Shown here one piece after another: positions 10,946 to 21,999 of a stretch of DNA of 64,000 nt. The stretch spans positions 1 through 64,000 of the forward strand of contig JAGVSM010001277.1 in the NCBI GenBank assembly GCA_022494885.1, written 5' to 3'. The notes beneath the pieces were generated by a model that was not told the origin of the DNA, made no database searches, and worked only from the letters and a program-made list of their open reading frames with translations. A program made the position numbers and the translations under genes. The stretch's first letter is position 1, and every line of letters begins with the position of its first letter. The DNA comes from Micrasema longulum. Its lineage: Eukaryota; Arthropoda; Insecta; Trichoptera; Brachycentridae.

Positions 10946-11344
10946 AATAACGTGCAACATGTTGATTTAGTTTTTGGCTCTCCTGGAAACTCCGCTTTTT
11001 TTTAGTTATGACTCCATTTATCGAACGCGCGATATGCAAACTTGTGTGACATAACAGTCACACAATATTTATGTTAATGTATCGCAAATGAGACAAATAA
11101 AAAACGAATATGTACAAAAAAAATTAAATATATATGTACTAAAATAAATACTTTCCTCTGTGATATACTCGTATCTACGCCTAAATCACAAAAAAACTAC
11201 TAAGTAAAATATCAAAGTACCGCCTTACAAGAGTATCAAGAGCATTAAAATTCCTGGAGAGTAATTAAGAAGTCGGTAATGAAAATAATAATGTTAGCTT
11301 GGTGGTTGTTTGACACCCGCACGAAATAGTAAGAGCCGAGGGCT

Positions 11345-11563
11345 ATGCTACCGCGGCCGGCCGCCATAAAGCGCGTCTACAGGTCTATAGTCTACCACCC
11401 TGTAATTATGTATGTACGAGTATGTTCTAATCAAGCCTTTGCGGCCGATCTGCCCACGCTGCTCAGCCGACCGCCGCCGCCACCGCCGCCGCTACCGCCG
11501 AGCGCCAACAGCAGGAAATCAGTGCCTTATGTTGTTAAGGAAGGCGATAGAAAATCACAGTAA
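11345..11563 (+). other. GC-rich island with proline-rich open frame
   Basis: About 200 bp with far higher G+C than anything within several kb. It includes 'CCGCGGCCGGCCGCC' and a run of CCG/CCA codons. The + frame gives AADLPTLLSRPPPPPPPLPP followed by SANSRKSVPYVVKEG; the opposite strand gives a glycine-rich ALGGSGGGGGGG reading. It could be a host exon (either strand), a promoter-proximal CpG-rich segment, or part of an element. No splice sites are convincing and I recognise no protein. Confidence 0.3.
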
Positions 11564-11824
11564 TAGCAGGGTGTGAGGTATTATTGTTTTAGACAAATAG
11601 TTTCGACTTTCATGGAGTAAAATATGAGATTCAAGTGGATTATTTTACTTGAAAGGCCTTAAAATACTTTCAAAATATAATTCCATTTAGTATTTTACCT
11701 TTATATGAAATAACTTACACTTTTTCACAAATTTTGCAACATAAATTAAACTCAAATTTAACGCTTAAATTCAACAGAGATATAATTATTATGCTATCCC
11801 AATTGAATCATATATAAATTTATT

Positions 11825-11945
11825 GTATTTTCGCATGTGCATATATATTGTGTATGTATGTGTGTATATATATCTATATGTATGTATATGTGTGTATACA
11901 TGTATGTATGTGTATATGTATGTATGTAGTATGAATGCTATATAT
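11825..11945. repeat. TATG/TG microsatellite
   Basis: Imperfect TATG, TG and TA repeats of about 120 bp. Confidence 0.9.
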
Positions 11946-12039
11946 TTAATTGTATTTTTACATTTGATGTAAAATGTACTATTTTTTTTCTTTTCTTCTC
12001 TTTTGGGCTATAACTGTTTTTCTATTTCTTCAATATTAT

Positions 12040-12275
12040 TTTTATTTATAGGAAACATATTCAAAAACCATATTTGCCGCAACAAATTGGTTTCTTAGAA
12101 CAGGCATTTGCCCATATAGGAACCGATTGCAACATTAGGCATACTAATATTTCTGGCTTGCCGACCCTTCATATACTGAGCCTACTCCTAGTACAAGCAG
12201 AATTTGCCAGAGTGTTTTTTGTGCCATTTTTGTAACAATGTATGTATAAACTAATAAATAGATAAATAAAATAAA
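12040..12275 (+). mobile_element. Possible LINE 3' UTR
   Basis: A less AT-rich stretch ending in 'AATAAATAGATAAATAAAATAA', the typical simple tail of LINEs in this window. No coding part is kept, so the call rests only on the tail and composition. Confidence 0.35.
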
Positions 12276-12279
12276 TGAG

Positions 12280-13410
12280 GGTACTACTTGCAAACCCGGA
12301 AAAATCCAAAATCTAAAAAAGTAAGATATTAATAGAAACTTATTCAGAATACAATTTTGAACAATAATTATAACATTTTCAGTTGAAAATACGGCTTTAT
12401 TTGTAAGAACCTGACTTTTAAATTTTCGGGTTTGTTACAAACATTGCAACCTCTACATGAATATTGTAAAGTTGGAATGTAAATTAAATTTATTATTTCA
12501 CTACTGTTTCTTGATATAATCATTAATCATGCTTCTGTCATCATTGCTTACGTATAAAATATTTACTTATTATCATAAAAAAATGAAGTTTAAAACAAAG
12601 TTTAAGTTAAGTATTGTATCAGTTTTTTGTGATTTGCTCAAAATAAAGAAAGATGGATTTTTCCGCGTGGAAATTCTGTAAAAAGACTGTCTGTAGTAGT
12701 AGTATTGGTAAGGCTTTTTGTTGGCTAGGGTTAGAAAGGCTTTTTGTGATTTTATTAATGACTCTAATGTGGTTTTACTTGTATTACATTACACGATAAA
12801 TTTAATAGTCTTAGTGGTTTTTACGATTTTTTGTTAAATTTAATGTTCATACATTTATTTTATGAATATATTTACCTTTACCCTATTGGGTAAAGGGTTA
12901 AAATCACGGCAGCTCTGAATAATTTATAGCATTCAATAATTATTTTATATGTTTTTATTGCTGTAATTTCTACACACCTTTATGACACCCAAGATGAGCC
13001 GTTTCAATTTACCATCCACATATTATGTACATGTGAGGTTTTTTCTTGGTTATAAAATTTTATTATTCAGTGTAATGTGAAGATTCCATTTGATAAGAGA
13101 GTGATAAAAATCTGGTAATATAACAATTTTATCGCTTCTGCGCCTGCACACACGTACACTAACTATCACATACCTAGACTAATATTTTAAAATCATTAAT
13201 TTGTTAACGTTATTTTTTTTATAGTACTTTTTATTAAAACGTTTTATGCGCCTCCGCATGATGGGGTCATTATGTTTTATTGTGATGAGATATTTCAATT
13301 ATATTTTTTTTCATCAATTCTTAATTAGTTATTTATTATTTGGTTACGTGTAAATTATTCTCTTATTTTTAATTGTATTTTTTCTTTGTATTTTACAATA
13401 GGTATACATA
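12280..13410. other. AT-rich sequence with no gene seen
   Basis: No open frame, RNA gene or repeat that I can support. Confidence 0.4.
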
Positions 13411-13413
13411 AGT

Positions 13414-13625
13414 TGTGTGTAATGGTCAACGCATTTGCCTACCAAGCAAGATGTCTCGGGTTCGATTCCAGACATGGTTGATATGAAATGTTTTTGAAAA
13501 AGGGTGTTTTTACACTAGATTATTTTAAAGTCCCTGGACTGATCAAGGTTCACTGCGATTGGTGTACCAATGCAGTGCCCTATGAACCATTACGTGCAGA
13601 AAGGGAACGATAATAGTACATAAGT
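13414..13625 (+). mobile_element. SINE family A copy, internally deleted
   Basis: Head TGTAATGGTCAACGCATTTG, TCGGGTTCGATTCCAGACAT, body GGTTGATATGAAATG, tail TGCGATTGGTGTACCAATGC and GTGCAGAAAGGGAACGATAA. Relative to 19807-20075 it lacks the 'AAGACTGATCATCTTACC' part, so about 60 bp are deleted between 'CTGGACTG' and 'GATCAAGGTTC'. Confidence 0.85.
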
Positions 13626-14145
13626 AACAAATACAAAACACACCATTGCATAAACAAAAATGTGTGTGGGTAAAATTTTTATTTTGAATTTCGATAAAGG
13701 CTACTGAAAAAATACGATAGAAATAAAAAAAATAAAAATAAGTGCAAGTATTAGAACACAATTTTTTTGTGAATTAGAATGAGAAAATTATAATAAAAGT
13801 ATAAGCTATTCATTATAAAAACAAGCTATGTAAATGTGATTTTTTTATGCATAATTTCAAGAAAAATTTAAATCAAAACAAATTCAAATAATTAATCTCT
13901 ATCATATTGTCCTTATGAAATGCATTAAACAATATTGGAGCTATGAAAAATGAGTTTCTTTGCCCGAATCTGGATTTGCAGTAAGGGATTTCAAGTTAAC
14001 TATTCAATCTTTGACGAGATCCATTAAAAAAATGAAGGGTCAGATTTTCGAAACACTACTTCGTATAATTCCAACAGATGCAATATTACTGATGATTGAA
14101 GCGTTAATTCTTTATGGATAGTTAGGTAAATATCTTAGATATCAT

Positions 14146-14400
14146 CATCATTCCCTTTTTGCACCTAATGGCGCATAGGGCACTGCATTAGTACACCAAT
14201 CGCAGTGTGGCTTGATCATTTTCGTTAGATAAAGGTAAGATGATTAGTCTTGCGCTTCAGATACCAGTCCAGCGACTGTGAAATATTCCAGAAACTCCTT
14301 TTTAAATATTTCAAATCAAACATGTCGGAAATCGAACCCGAGACATCTTGTATGGTAGGAAACCACTACACCACTGACCACTACACCACGAGACCGACTA
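14146..14400 (-). mobile_element. SINE family A, full-length copy with head duplication
   Basis: Complete copy on the minus strand. The box-A part is partly duplicated: 'ACTACACCACTGACC' is followed by 'ACTACACCACGAGACC'. Box B reads GGGTTCGATTTCCGACATG. The tail ends in GCAAAAAGGGAATGATGATG. Confidence 0.85.
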
Positions 14401-14769
14401 AGGTATACAGTGATTGAAATCTTAAATTGATTTTTTTTACATCCCTTTAGAAATAGATGCAGGAAATTGCGAATCACAATCGCAAACATGCCCTTTCTGT
14501 CATGCTCAGTGCGCTTTTTAAAGACATTTTGTTAAAAAAATCATTTTATAATCCCAGATAAAATAATTTAAATACTACTTATTCTTAATGCATTTAAATC
14601 ACATCAAAGTAATTTTATTGTCTCCAATTCAATCACACTTGGGGAATATTTTAAAACGCTAGAGTTGCTGTCTCCATAGATATTAATATTGGAGTATTCA
14701 CGCACGGCCTCCTGAAAAAAAACAATTTTTTTTTTGTTGTTGTAATTTTGAAGAAACACAAACAAAATT

Positions 14770-14845
14770 ATCAAGATACAATGCGATTGGTGTACTAATG
14801 CAGTACCCCATGCACCACTAGTCGTGTAAAGGGAAATGATGTTAA
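14770..14845 (+). mobile_element. SINE family A, tail fragment
   Basis: TGCGATTGGTGTACTAATGC, CCATGCACCACTAG and AAAGGGAAATGATG match only the 3' third of family A. Confidence 0.7.
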
Positions 14846-14966
14846 TTATTTATAAATTACTTTTAATTATTTTAAAACATATTGGTATGAACAATTAAAT
14901 ATCACTAAATGTTATTAAATATTTGTAAACCAATGTGCAAAACCCACTACACAACTTCTTTAATTG

Positions 14967-15010
14967 GTGTCCTGACAAAGAAACTGATACGTCTCGAAAC
15001 CGGTAGATAC
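14967..15010 (+). ncRNA. Hammerhead-ribozyme-like motif, core mutated
   Basis: The order of parts is that of a type I hammerhead with minimal stem III. Stem I strand GTGTC, core CTGACAA (canonical CUGANGA, so G8 is changed to A), stem II AGAAAC...GTCTC, GAAA, palindromic CCGG, cleavage-site UA, stem I strand GATAC. GTGTC and GATAC pair with one wobble. The same parts in the same spacing recur at 36051-36094 (-) and 44824-44867 (-). With this core change it is probably inactive. Confidence 0.6.
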
Positions 15011-15699
15011 AGAAAAGTCGTTAAGTACTTATATACAAATATTTAATAAAGATTTAGTGAAATATTTGACCAGAAAGTTAACGCTTTAAATATTGATAAT
15101 ATAAATCACCTTAAAGTAATGTTTAGAAATGCGGTGATGAGAAAAAAATACTAGATAATAATTTAAAAAATCATTAAGATGTATGGATGTATTAAATATA
15201 AAATCATATTTTTGCCATATTTTTTTTATTTATTTGACCCACGTGTTGAAATTAGAGATGCAAACAGCCAATCAATCAATTAATCATAAATACAAAAAAT
15301 ATTATTTATGGAACTTTTAAAAGTAAATTAGTAAGTAGTACGAATGTGAAACAGTAGTTAACAGTAAATAATACCAACAGTCTACTGAATGATCTATTTA
15401 GTGATGTGTAAAATCGATTGAATATAATTATCGAATGACTAATAATCCGTTATGGAAATAAATAAAAAAATAGTCGGGATGTAAGATAATAATCTATTTA
15501 TCGATAATAATTCGCCCAAACCAATATTGAATCAACCGCTCCACAAGTGTATAGCTTATGTTAGGTTTTTGTTATTTTCATTGTGCGTTTTGTAATATAA
15601 ATAATAAAAATGTACATACATACCTAGTTTTTAAAACTGTAAAGTTTTTGTTTATTATCTCTGCTTATTAAGTTAGTCTTCTTTGTTTATTCTCTAATG

Positions 15700-15840
15700 T
15701 AAAAACATTTCAAAAAAGTATATCGTTAAGTGTCCTCGGAACGGGTACCCCAGTGAGGTAACATTATTTTTATTATTAATTATAGTTCGTAAGAGAAAAA
15801 TATTAATAAATAAATAAAATATTTAAATAAAAAAAATAAA
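15700..15840 (+). mobile_element. LINE 3' UTR remnant (family J)
   Basis: Shares 'TCGG.ACGGG.ACCCCAGTGAGG.AACATTATT' in pieces with 22690-23145 and 60710-60865, and ends in an (AATA)n tail. Coding part absent. Confidence 0.55.
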
Positions 15841-15954
15841 AAATTTCATTGTAATATACTGGAAAATATTTCAATGTTCAAAAGGTGGTTTTAAACTGCA
15901 CTATTTAACTGTCCCCGTACTGGAATTTAAAGCGTATAACGTTTACCTTATCTT

Positions 15955-16020
15955 CACACTGCATTTGGTGTGCATTGCCCTATGCACCGATGGGTGCGGA
16001 TATGGCATTAATGATAGAAG
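15955..16020 (+). mobile_element. SINE family A, tail fragment
   Basis: TGCCCTATGCACCGATGGGT and the following GCGGATATGGCATTAATGAT match the last 60 bp of family A. Confidence 0.5.
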
Positions 16021-16324
16021 CAATTTTATCAATAATCGATTTCAAATGTTTTCAAAATCTAAATAATATAGTTATCGATCATTTACATCACTAAACTTAA
16101 GTTATAATTTTATACCTGACATGAAAACCACATGAATTAAATCATCCATCATTCTTAAGTTAGGAGACTTAACCATCCACAGACGCCATTGATCCTATAA
16201 TAAATTGAACCGAAATATCTTTTGGTTTTTTTTTGTGTATCCTCTGATCTTTTAGAGGTGTGAGAAAATTGCTAATCAAAAATATATGGAAATATATTAA
16301 TGGATGAAAAAATCGTTAAGTCGG

Positions 16325-16725
16325 TAATGATTTTTTTATTTTTTATTTATTAACGGACATAGTCCATTCAAAAAATGGCAAACAAATATCCTCATAATAC
16401 ATACAGGCACAATTAAATAAAATACAAATAATAAAATCAAAGTTAGGACAAAAAATAAATAATTATTACTACCTCAAGACAAGATTGGTCTGTCTAGTAA
16501 TTGTTTAAATCTAGAAAGACTCACACCATAAAAATCCAGATCTTGTCTCGAGTTAACAATGCGACACAATCGGGATATTGGTGCATGCAAGTCATAGTTT
16601 GTGCTATGCTGATCGAGGAACAGCACATTATTATTTCGTAACCGGCGGATCGGAACATTGAATGCCACTTGTTCTAGTAACGAAAATACATCAATTAAGA
16701 CATTTAGTAAATTAATACATAATAA
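16325..16725 (-). mobile_element. LINE C-terminus and 3' UTR (family K)
   Basis: On the minus strand the open frame 16474-16668 reads DLHAPISRLCRIVNSRQDLD then FYGVSLSRFKQLL. This is the typical end of a Jockey/CR1-type LINE protein ('..R.CRL.N...D.DFF...L..F+..L'). The UTR ends in an A-rich tail at 16325. A second copy (23785-25245) is nearly collinear but split by insertions, and the protein end resembles 52324-52572. Confidence 0.65.
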
Positions 16726-16964
16726 TTCATTAATACCTATAAACAGAGGCGAATAAAGGTGGGAAGAGGTAGGTTTTAGCGTTTCCAGGGATTATGGCCT
16801 GTATTTGGATGATTGGTATGATCACTGATTCTCGGTGTAACATTCTACAGAAAAAACTAGAGATGGAAGAATTTACTAAACATTGTTAATTTTCCAGCAT
16901 AGACAGGATGGTGAATATATATATATATTTTTTTTAAATAAATATCTGCGTTCTTTTTTTTTAC

Positions 16965-17115
16965 CCAAATATTGAATTTTGAGGGCCATTTTCAACGAGT
17001 TGTAAATAACTCACTATTAGAAAATGGAATCAAGTTGGGGTAGAGTGGGATTCGAACCACGGACCTTTAGTCCGTGAGTCCGAGACACTAGCCACGGGAC
17101 CACAACCCGATATAG
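16965..17115 (-). mobile_element. SINE family C, best-preserved copy
   Basis: Minus strand: GGTTGTGGTCCCGTGGCTAG, TGTCTCGGACTCACGGACTA, box B GTGGTTCGAATCCC, then ACTCTACCCCAACTTGATTC and the tail TAGTGAGTTATTTACAAC...AAAATTCAATATTTGGGT. The head folds as a partial tRNA but the acceptor ends do not pair. Confidence 0.8.
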
Positions 17116-17149
17116 CAGAGTTTGTTTGGTGATGACTCAAATTAGCTAA

Positions 17150-17690
17150 TAAATTATTAAACGAACGTACAAACCAACGAATGAACAAGCAAATGGACGA
17201 ATGAATGAATTTATGAACGAACAAACGGGTGTATTATTAAATGAATGAACGAACGAATGTTTGAATAAATTAATCAATTAATTCAGTTCGAAATGAACAA
17301 AAAAACGAACGAACGAACGAATGAATGTTTAAACGAACGAGTGAATCGATAAATAAAAGAAAAAATAAACATACGAACAAATGAACGAAAGAACGAACAA
17401 ATTGAATGAATAGATGAACGGTTGAATGAATTCAATTATTATTCAGGACTGAACGAATTAATGAATTAATAAATGAATGAATCGACGAATTAATAAAATA
17501 ATACTAACAAATAAACGAAAGTATAAATGAATGAATTCATTAATTTTTAAATTAATGAGTGAATGAAGGGACGTATGTTTGATTGATTTAACAAATTAAT
17601 GAATTTATTTATATATTAGTGAAGGAACGAATGTTTAATTGATTTAATAAATTAATGAACGAACGAATCCGCAATACAATTAAAATTATT
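17150..17690. repeat. Degenerate tetranucleotide satellite (AACG/AATG)n
   Basis: About 540 bp dominated by 4-bp words GAAC, GAAT, GAAA and TGAA (for example AACGAACGAACGAATGAATG). Decay is uneven, with the cleanest stretches near 17300 and 17400. It abuts the tRNA-like head of the SINE at 16965-17115. Confidence 0.9.
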
Positions 17691-17694
17691 TAAT

Positions 17695-18300
17695 TAACAC
17701 TAACTAAATACACGATTAAATAAAATGCCGTTCCATCAAGAAATGTCATATACGAGTAACTACCTCAATTTTCAGATAGGTTCTCTATCTCGGTAGAAAT
17801 ATCTGTATAATGCCTTTGACACGCGTGTTCATGTAAAAAATGATCCCAAATGTACATTTTACAGGTGATTTACCTTCCTATTCAATACATTCATTATTCA
17901 TTCAGTAAAGATGAAGAGGAATCATTAATCATGACAGAGTAACATCTTGTTTATTTCATTTTTTCCACCTTTCATCTTCTGGACTTCCTTTAATGAAAGC
18001 GATCCAATATATCATATATTACGAGTCTGATGAAATTGGTACTTAAAAAGTTCAATTTGTAACGGACGATCGGACCTAAGTAAAAATGAATGTATTGATC
18101 GAAACTTATGTAGATTAAAATAAAAATTACCATTCCGCCTATTTTTAAACTTTGAAAATCCGTAAATTAATATAAATTCTTATTTTTACTGCATTGGGCT
18201 GAAAATAAGTGTTCGTAAGAAAAAGTCTACGTTTCAATTTAAATCGACCGGTTTTAAAATAACAATTCCATCATATGTGCTGACAGTAAATTTATTGGCG
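17695..18300. other. AT-rich sequence with no gene seen
   Basis: No supported gene or repeat. Confidence 0.4.
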
Positions 18301-18311
18301 ATGACATTGTT

Positions 18312-18356
18312 GCCAGTCCTGATGAAGAAACGAGTTATCTGAAACCGGCTGACATA
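18312..18356 (+). ncRNA. Hammerhead-like motif, variant
   Basis: CCAGTC precedes an intact CTGATGA core, then AGAAAC...TTATCT, GAAA and the palindrome CCGG. The base pair after CCGG is CT rather than the expected UH site, so stem I and the cleavage site are degraded. Weaker than the copy at 36051-36094. Confidence 0.45.
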
Positions 18357-18739
18357 AATAATTATACAAAATATGGTCCAACTTTAAAATAATACTTACA
18401 ACTGCAAAAAACAGGCAATTAAAGGTAATTGTTGTATATTATTCGATATTTATACCAAAAAGGAATTTTAAAAACATAATAAATAAACCAATAGAAACAA
18501 TTAAAGTAATTAACATCAAAACTTAAAACCCACTTTTCTCTAAATCATTTGAATAAATCCGTAGCACGTGACAACAAAATAAATTATTTTAATTAAATTA
18601 CAAATTTAAAAGCTTCAATTAAATTAACTTAACAATAGAATCACCATGTAAAGCGCCCTTGAGGTATTTTATTACGAAAATGGCGCTATATAAGTTATCC
18701 ATAATTAATAAAACCCTTTTCAAACGCAGGTTTCATCAT

Positions 18740-19265
18740 CATCGTTCTTTTCCCACAACTAATAATGCATAGGGAACTTCTTTGGTGTGGGAGCGAAGTA
18801 TGGAATTGGAAAAACGATGACGAAAGTAGATTAAATGCTGTCAAAATGCGATCCTTCAGGCAAATGTGTGGTAAAACGATGTATGATAGGTGCACAAATG
18901 TCGAGATCCGCGAACTGTGTAAGGCTGAGACATGCATTATCGATAGAATCAAGAAAAGGGTGCTGCGTTGGTTTGGACATGTAGAGTGAATGGACAGCGA
19001 AAGAACGGTTAAAAGAATCTACGATGCGAATGTTGATGGTTGCAGAAAACGAGGAAGACCGAGAGAGACATGGCACGATCAAGTCCACCAAGTACTTTAA
19101 GATGGACATATCAAGAGTAGGAATAATCAGCGTGCTTGCATGAGAAGATGTATGAATGTAGAAGAAGCGAGGTCTCTATGCAAAGATGGAGTGATATGGC
19201 GTACTATCCTCTCTGTCTACCCCTAAGGGGAAACGGTGTGATGGTTTGTTAGATTGTTTGTTTGT
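18740..19265 (+). mobile_element. RTE-like LINE, C-terminal remnant and 3' end
   Basis: Peptides in order: GSEVWNWKNDDESRLNAVKM, RSFRQMCGKTMYDRCT, CKAETCIIDRIKKRVLRWFG, then after a stop RIYDANVDGCRKRGRPRETW, and after another stop RNNQRACMRRCMNVEEARSL, CKDGVIWRTILSVYP. This covers the final 160 residues of the lepidopteran RTE-like protein, with at least three stop codons. The terminus GGGGAAACGGTGTGATGGTT closes it at about 19250. Clearly more complete than the copy at 1-545. Confidence 0.8.
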
Positions 19266-19735
19266 TTTTGACCTGTCATTGGCTGGTTTTAAGTGGCCAC
19301 TTTACACACTGTGTAACATTCGCCATTCTGCTAATGTTTAAACATCCACATGTCTTCAACTCTTCCACCCGTTGACTTTTGTGAAGTTAACGAGCTAAAA
19401 CATTTATTAAATGGATGAGATTCATCTGGCTGAACCAATTCACCTTACTAGGAAACGCCTGAATATAATTTTTCAATCTTTATTCTTCTTTTTTTATCTT
19501 CAGGCCGGATGAATCTCACCCACATGATAAAGGTTTTAGCTATTTTACTCCACAAAAGTTAATAGATGGAATAGTTGAGTTAATGTAGATGTTTAAACAA
19601 AGGCAGAATAGTGAACGTAACACGGTGCGTGAAGTGGCCACTTAAACCAGTAAATGCCCGGACTTCCATATTACATTCTCAAAAATGTTTTTCCCTCTGT
19701 AGCAAAAAAAATAGATACTTAAACCATTTAATTTG
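19264..19735. mobile_element. Foldback element family G, copy 2
   Basis: The two halves (19264-19480 and 19495-19735) are diverged reverse complements. 'GTGGCCACTTTACACACTGT' in the left arm faces 'GAAGTGGCCACTTAAACCAG' in the right arm, and 'GATGAGATTCATCTGG' faces 'CCGGATGAATCTCACCCAC'. The centre is T-rich. It abuts the 3' end of the RTE copy, so one inserted beside the other. Confidence 0.75.
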
Positions 19736-19802
19736 CTAATAAAGCGCGTAAAAAAACAGAAAAAAGGACGTGATAAATTATTTGATCATCTTATATAATT
19801 TT

Positions 19803-20075
19803 TATCGGCTTCGTGGTGTAATGGTCAGCGCGTTAACCTACCATGCAAGAGGTTTTTGGTTCGATTCCCGGCATGGTTGATTTGAAATATTTATTTAAAA
19901 GGGTGTTTTACACTAGAATATTTCATAGCCTCTGGACTGGTACCTGCAGCATAAGACTGATCACTAATCATCTTTCCTTCATGTAACAAAAATGATCTAG
20001 ATACACTGCTATTGGTGTACCAATGCTGTGTCCTATGCACCACTAGGTGCAGAAAGAGAATGATGATGACAATAT
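19803..20075 (+). mobile_element. SINE family A, full-length reference copy
   Basis: Box A TGGTGTAATGGTCAGCG, box B GGTTCGATTCCCGGCATGG, then TTGATTTGAAATATTTATTT, GGACTGGTACCTGCAGCATA, AATGATCTAGATACACTGC and the tail CACTAGGTGCAGAAAGAGAA TGATGATGAC. About 270 bp. The head resembles tRNA-Val-type SINE heads; no tRNA-like acceptor pairing. Confidence 0.9.
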
Positions 20076-20379
20076 ATTTACACGTAAAATAGAAAGCTAC
20101 ATTTTTCTCAATGTACTCATATTTTTTTTAACATTTAGATTTATTTAAAAATTCCAAAGATGATTGTATAAATATTTTGCTTGAAAATAATTTGAAGGTA
20201 GTTTCCGTAGTCAAATAGGAATATTGGTTTATTTTTCTTTCAAAACCATATACCTGGTATATAAAATTTATATTACGTTTTAAATAAAGTAAAATAAAAA
20301 TACCATAACATTTCAGAAAAACCTTATTTAATTTTCAGGTTGATTTCTTTCTAATATACCTTCTGACTTAAAAGGTCAA

Positions 20380-20610
20380 GATACGCTGCGATTGGTGTAC
20401 CAATGCAGTGTCCTATGCACTATTAATGATGACTATGAATGGGTATACCAAACGCAGCATATTCTGTTTATTTTTGTTAGATGATCAGTCTTACGTTTCA
20501 AGTGCCAGACCAGAGACTATAAAATATTCAGGTGTAAAAACACCTTCTTAAAGAAACGTTTCATTTCAACCATTCTGAGAATCGATGTATGGTAGGCACA
20601 CGCTCTGAAT
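20380..20610. mobile_element. Two SINE family A pieces in head-on orientation
   Basis: 20380-20442 is a + strand tail piece (AAGATACGCTGCGATTGGTG). From about 20445 a minus-strand copy follows (GATGATCAGTCTTACGTTTC ... TCATTTCAACCATTCTGAGA) with a decayed box B. The pieces share no spacer, so either one inserted into the other or a local inversion occurred. Confidence 0.65.
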
Positions 20611-20659
20611 ATTTGACAGCGAGGTTTAGGAGAGTGTGCTGTGGAAGTCCAGTTTGATG

Positions 20660-20870
20660 AATAGGTATTTGAACATGGTTTTTCTGTCACTCTCTCGAAG
20701 ATGTTTCTCCGGTACTGTGCGGCGAAAGAGACAACTGAACGTCTGGCTGATTATGCCGAGCAAAAATTGGCAAAATCGAAGTTTTGTATTCCCATTTTTT
20801 GCACCCCAAAACTAAACGGGTTTTGTTTTTATTTTAAGAAAGAGTATCATAACAAAAAAAATCTGTGATG
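20660..20870 (-). repeat. Dispersed repeat family I, distal part
   Basis: On the minus strand 'TTTAGTTTTGGGGTGCAAAA', 'TTCGATTTTGCC' and 'GCTCGGCATAATCAGCCAGA' follow the order seen at 34630-34720. Together with 21380-21610 it reads as one minus-strand copy separated by the palindromic element at 20895-21135. Confidence 0.5.
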
Positions 20871-20896
20871 GTATTTTTTCCGTTTTTTAACATAGT

Positions 20897-21134
20897 TAAC
20901 ACTTTGTATCCCGGAGCCGTGTAAACACGTGATTATATAACCATGCGTTGTGTCCCGGTCCCGTGTTTTCACGTGGTTTACCTGCTGTCTAAAAAAATGC
21001 ATTTTATTGACATCTAGTGACTTTTATTAGTACTTTTTCGCTGCTGGTCAACCACGTGAAAACACGGGACCTGGACACAAAGCATAGTTATTATAATCAC
21101 GTGTTTACACGGCTCCGAGATACAAAGCACAAAA
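20897..21134. mobile_element. Palindromic element with four copies of one motif
   Basis: Arms 20897-20982 and about 21047-21134 are close reverse complements around a spacer of about 65 bp. Each arm holds two versions of one motif of about 29 bp, TTTGTATCYCGGAGCCGTGT+AAACACGTG and a sister form KTTGTGTCCMGGTCCCGTGT+TTTCACGTG, 45 bp apart. So there are four motif copies, two per strand. All four end in the E-box-like CACGTG. No target duplication could be fixed. Confidence 0.7.
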
Positions 21135-21379
21135 AAGGAGTGAGGTCCTGTATATCTGCGAACATGGCAATGCGCAATGTGGCTCTCCATAAAGGCTAAT
21201 GTTTGCAGCACTATCATACAAAAATTACTTTTTAAATTGTTTAAAATAAATATGAGATGTTTAAATTGATTTAACCCAGTATTTTCATAATTATGACACT
21301 TTTAAGAAACCCTTCACAAAGGATGAAATTTCACAAAAATGGGCCGGGCACAGGGTAAATTCTATGTGTATTCGGCCAG

Positions 21380-21610
21380 TGCTAAAAGTTTAAAGTTAGA
21401 ACCAAGCGCTTTTAGTGTTTGCGGATGGTCCTAACTCACATAAGAAGTAGTTTATCAAAAAAACAAATCCATAGGGACACGCCAATGGCATATATAATTA
21501 GTGTGTAAAAAAAGATCATGGTTCTAGTGCTATTTGATACGGTGATTTGTTTGTATAAAGAAAGGACAGAAAAGACTTTTCCAAATTAATAGTTTTTTTG
21601 TTGTTCTTGC
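21380..21610 (-). repeat. Dispersed repeat family I, proximal part
   Basis: Minus strand 'CACTAGAACCATGATC', 'GGCGTGTCCCTATGGATTTG' and 'TTTTTTTGATAAACTAC' match 34385-34475 and 51960-52030. Confidence 0.55.
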
Positions 21611-21999
21611 AATAGGGAAATATCACATACTACGAATAACGATTAAAATATATGTAATGGATTTAGAATGATTAATTGTATTTTTAAAATCAATATGAAT
21701 ATTTTGAAGAAATGTTTTCATAGATAAATGTTTTAAATAAACTTAAATAAAATAATTAAAAATATTTTTTTAAATTTTATTTAGTGGGTGTCATTATTTT
21801 TCTTTTATATTTTCTGTTCATGTTTAACTTCTTAAATAAAAAAATAAATCTAGAAAAACGCGACATGTTTGGTCTTGATAGTTGTGACGACAAGATTCGT
21901 GACAATGTTCTAAACAAATTTGGAGGGTCAGGAACAAATAAACATAAATCGTGACGTATTAGGGGCGTGGTCAATGAAATGACCGGTTTTGCGACAGTT

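Noticed and set aside
17034..17112. tRNA-like segment on the minus strand
   Set aside because: Recurs with the same tail in six places; SINE family C, not a functional tRNA.
17150..17690. CRISPR-like repeat array
   Set aside because: Four-base period without spacers; a simple satellite in a eukaryotic genome.
20670..20720. Additional hammerhead-like match (CGAAGATG ... GGCGAAAGAG)
   Set aside because: No stem III palindrome or stem I pairing; chance similarity.
21014..21217. Overlapping open frames on both strands
   Set aside because: They are produced by the palindromic element; no domain seen.
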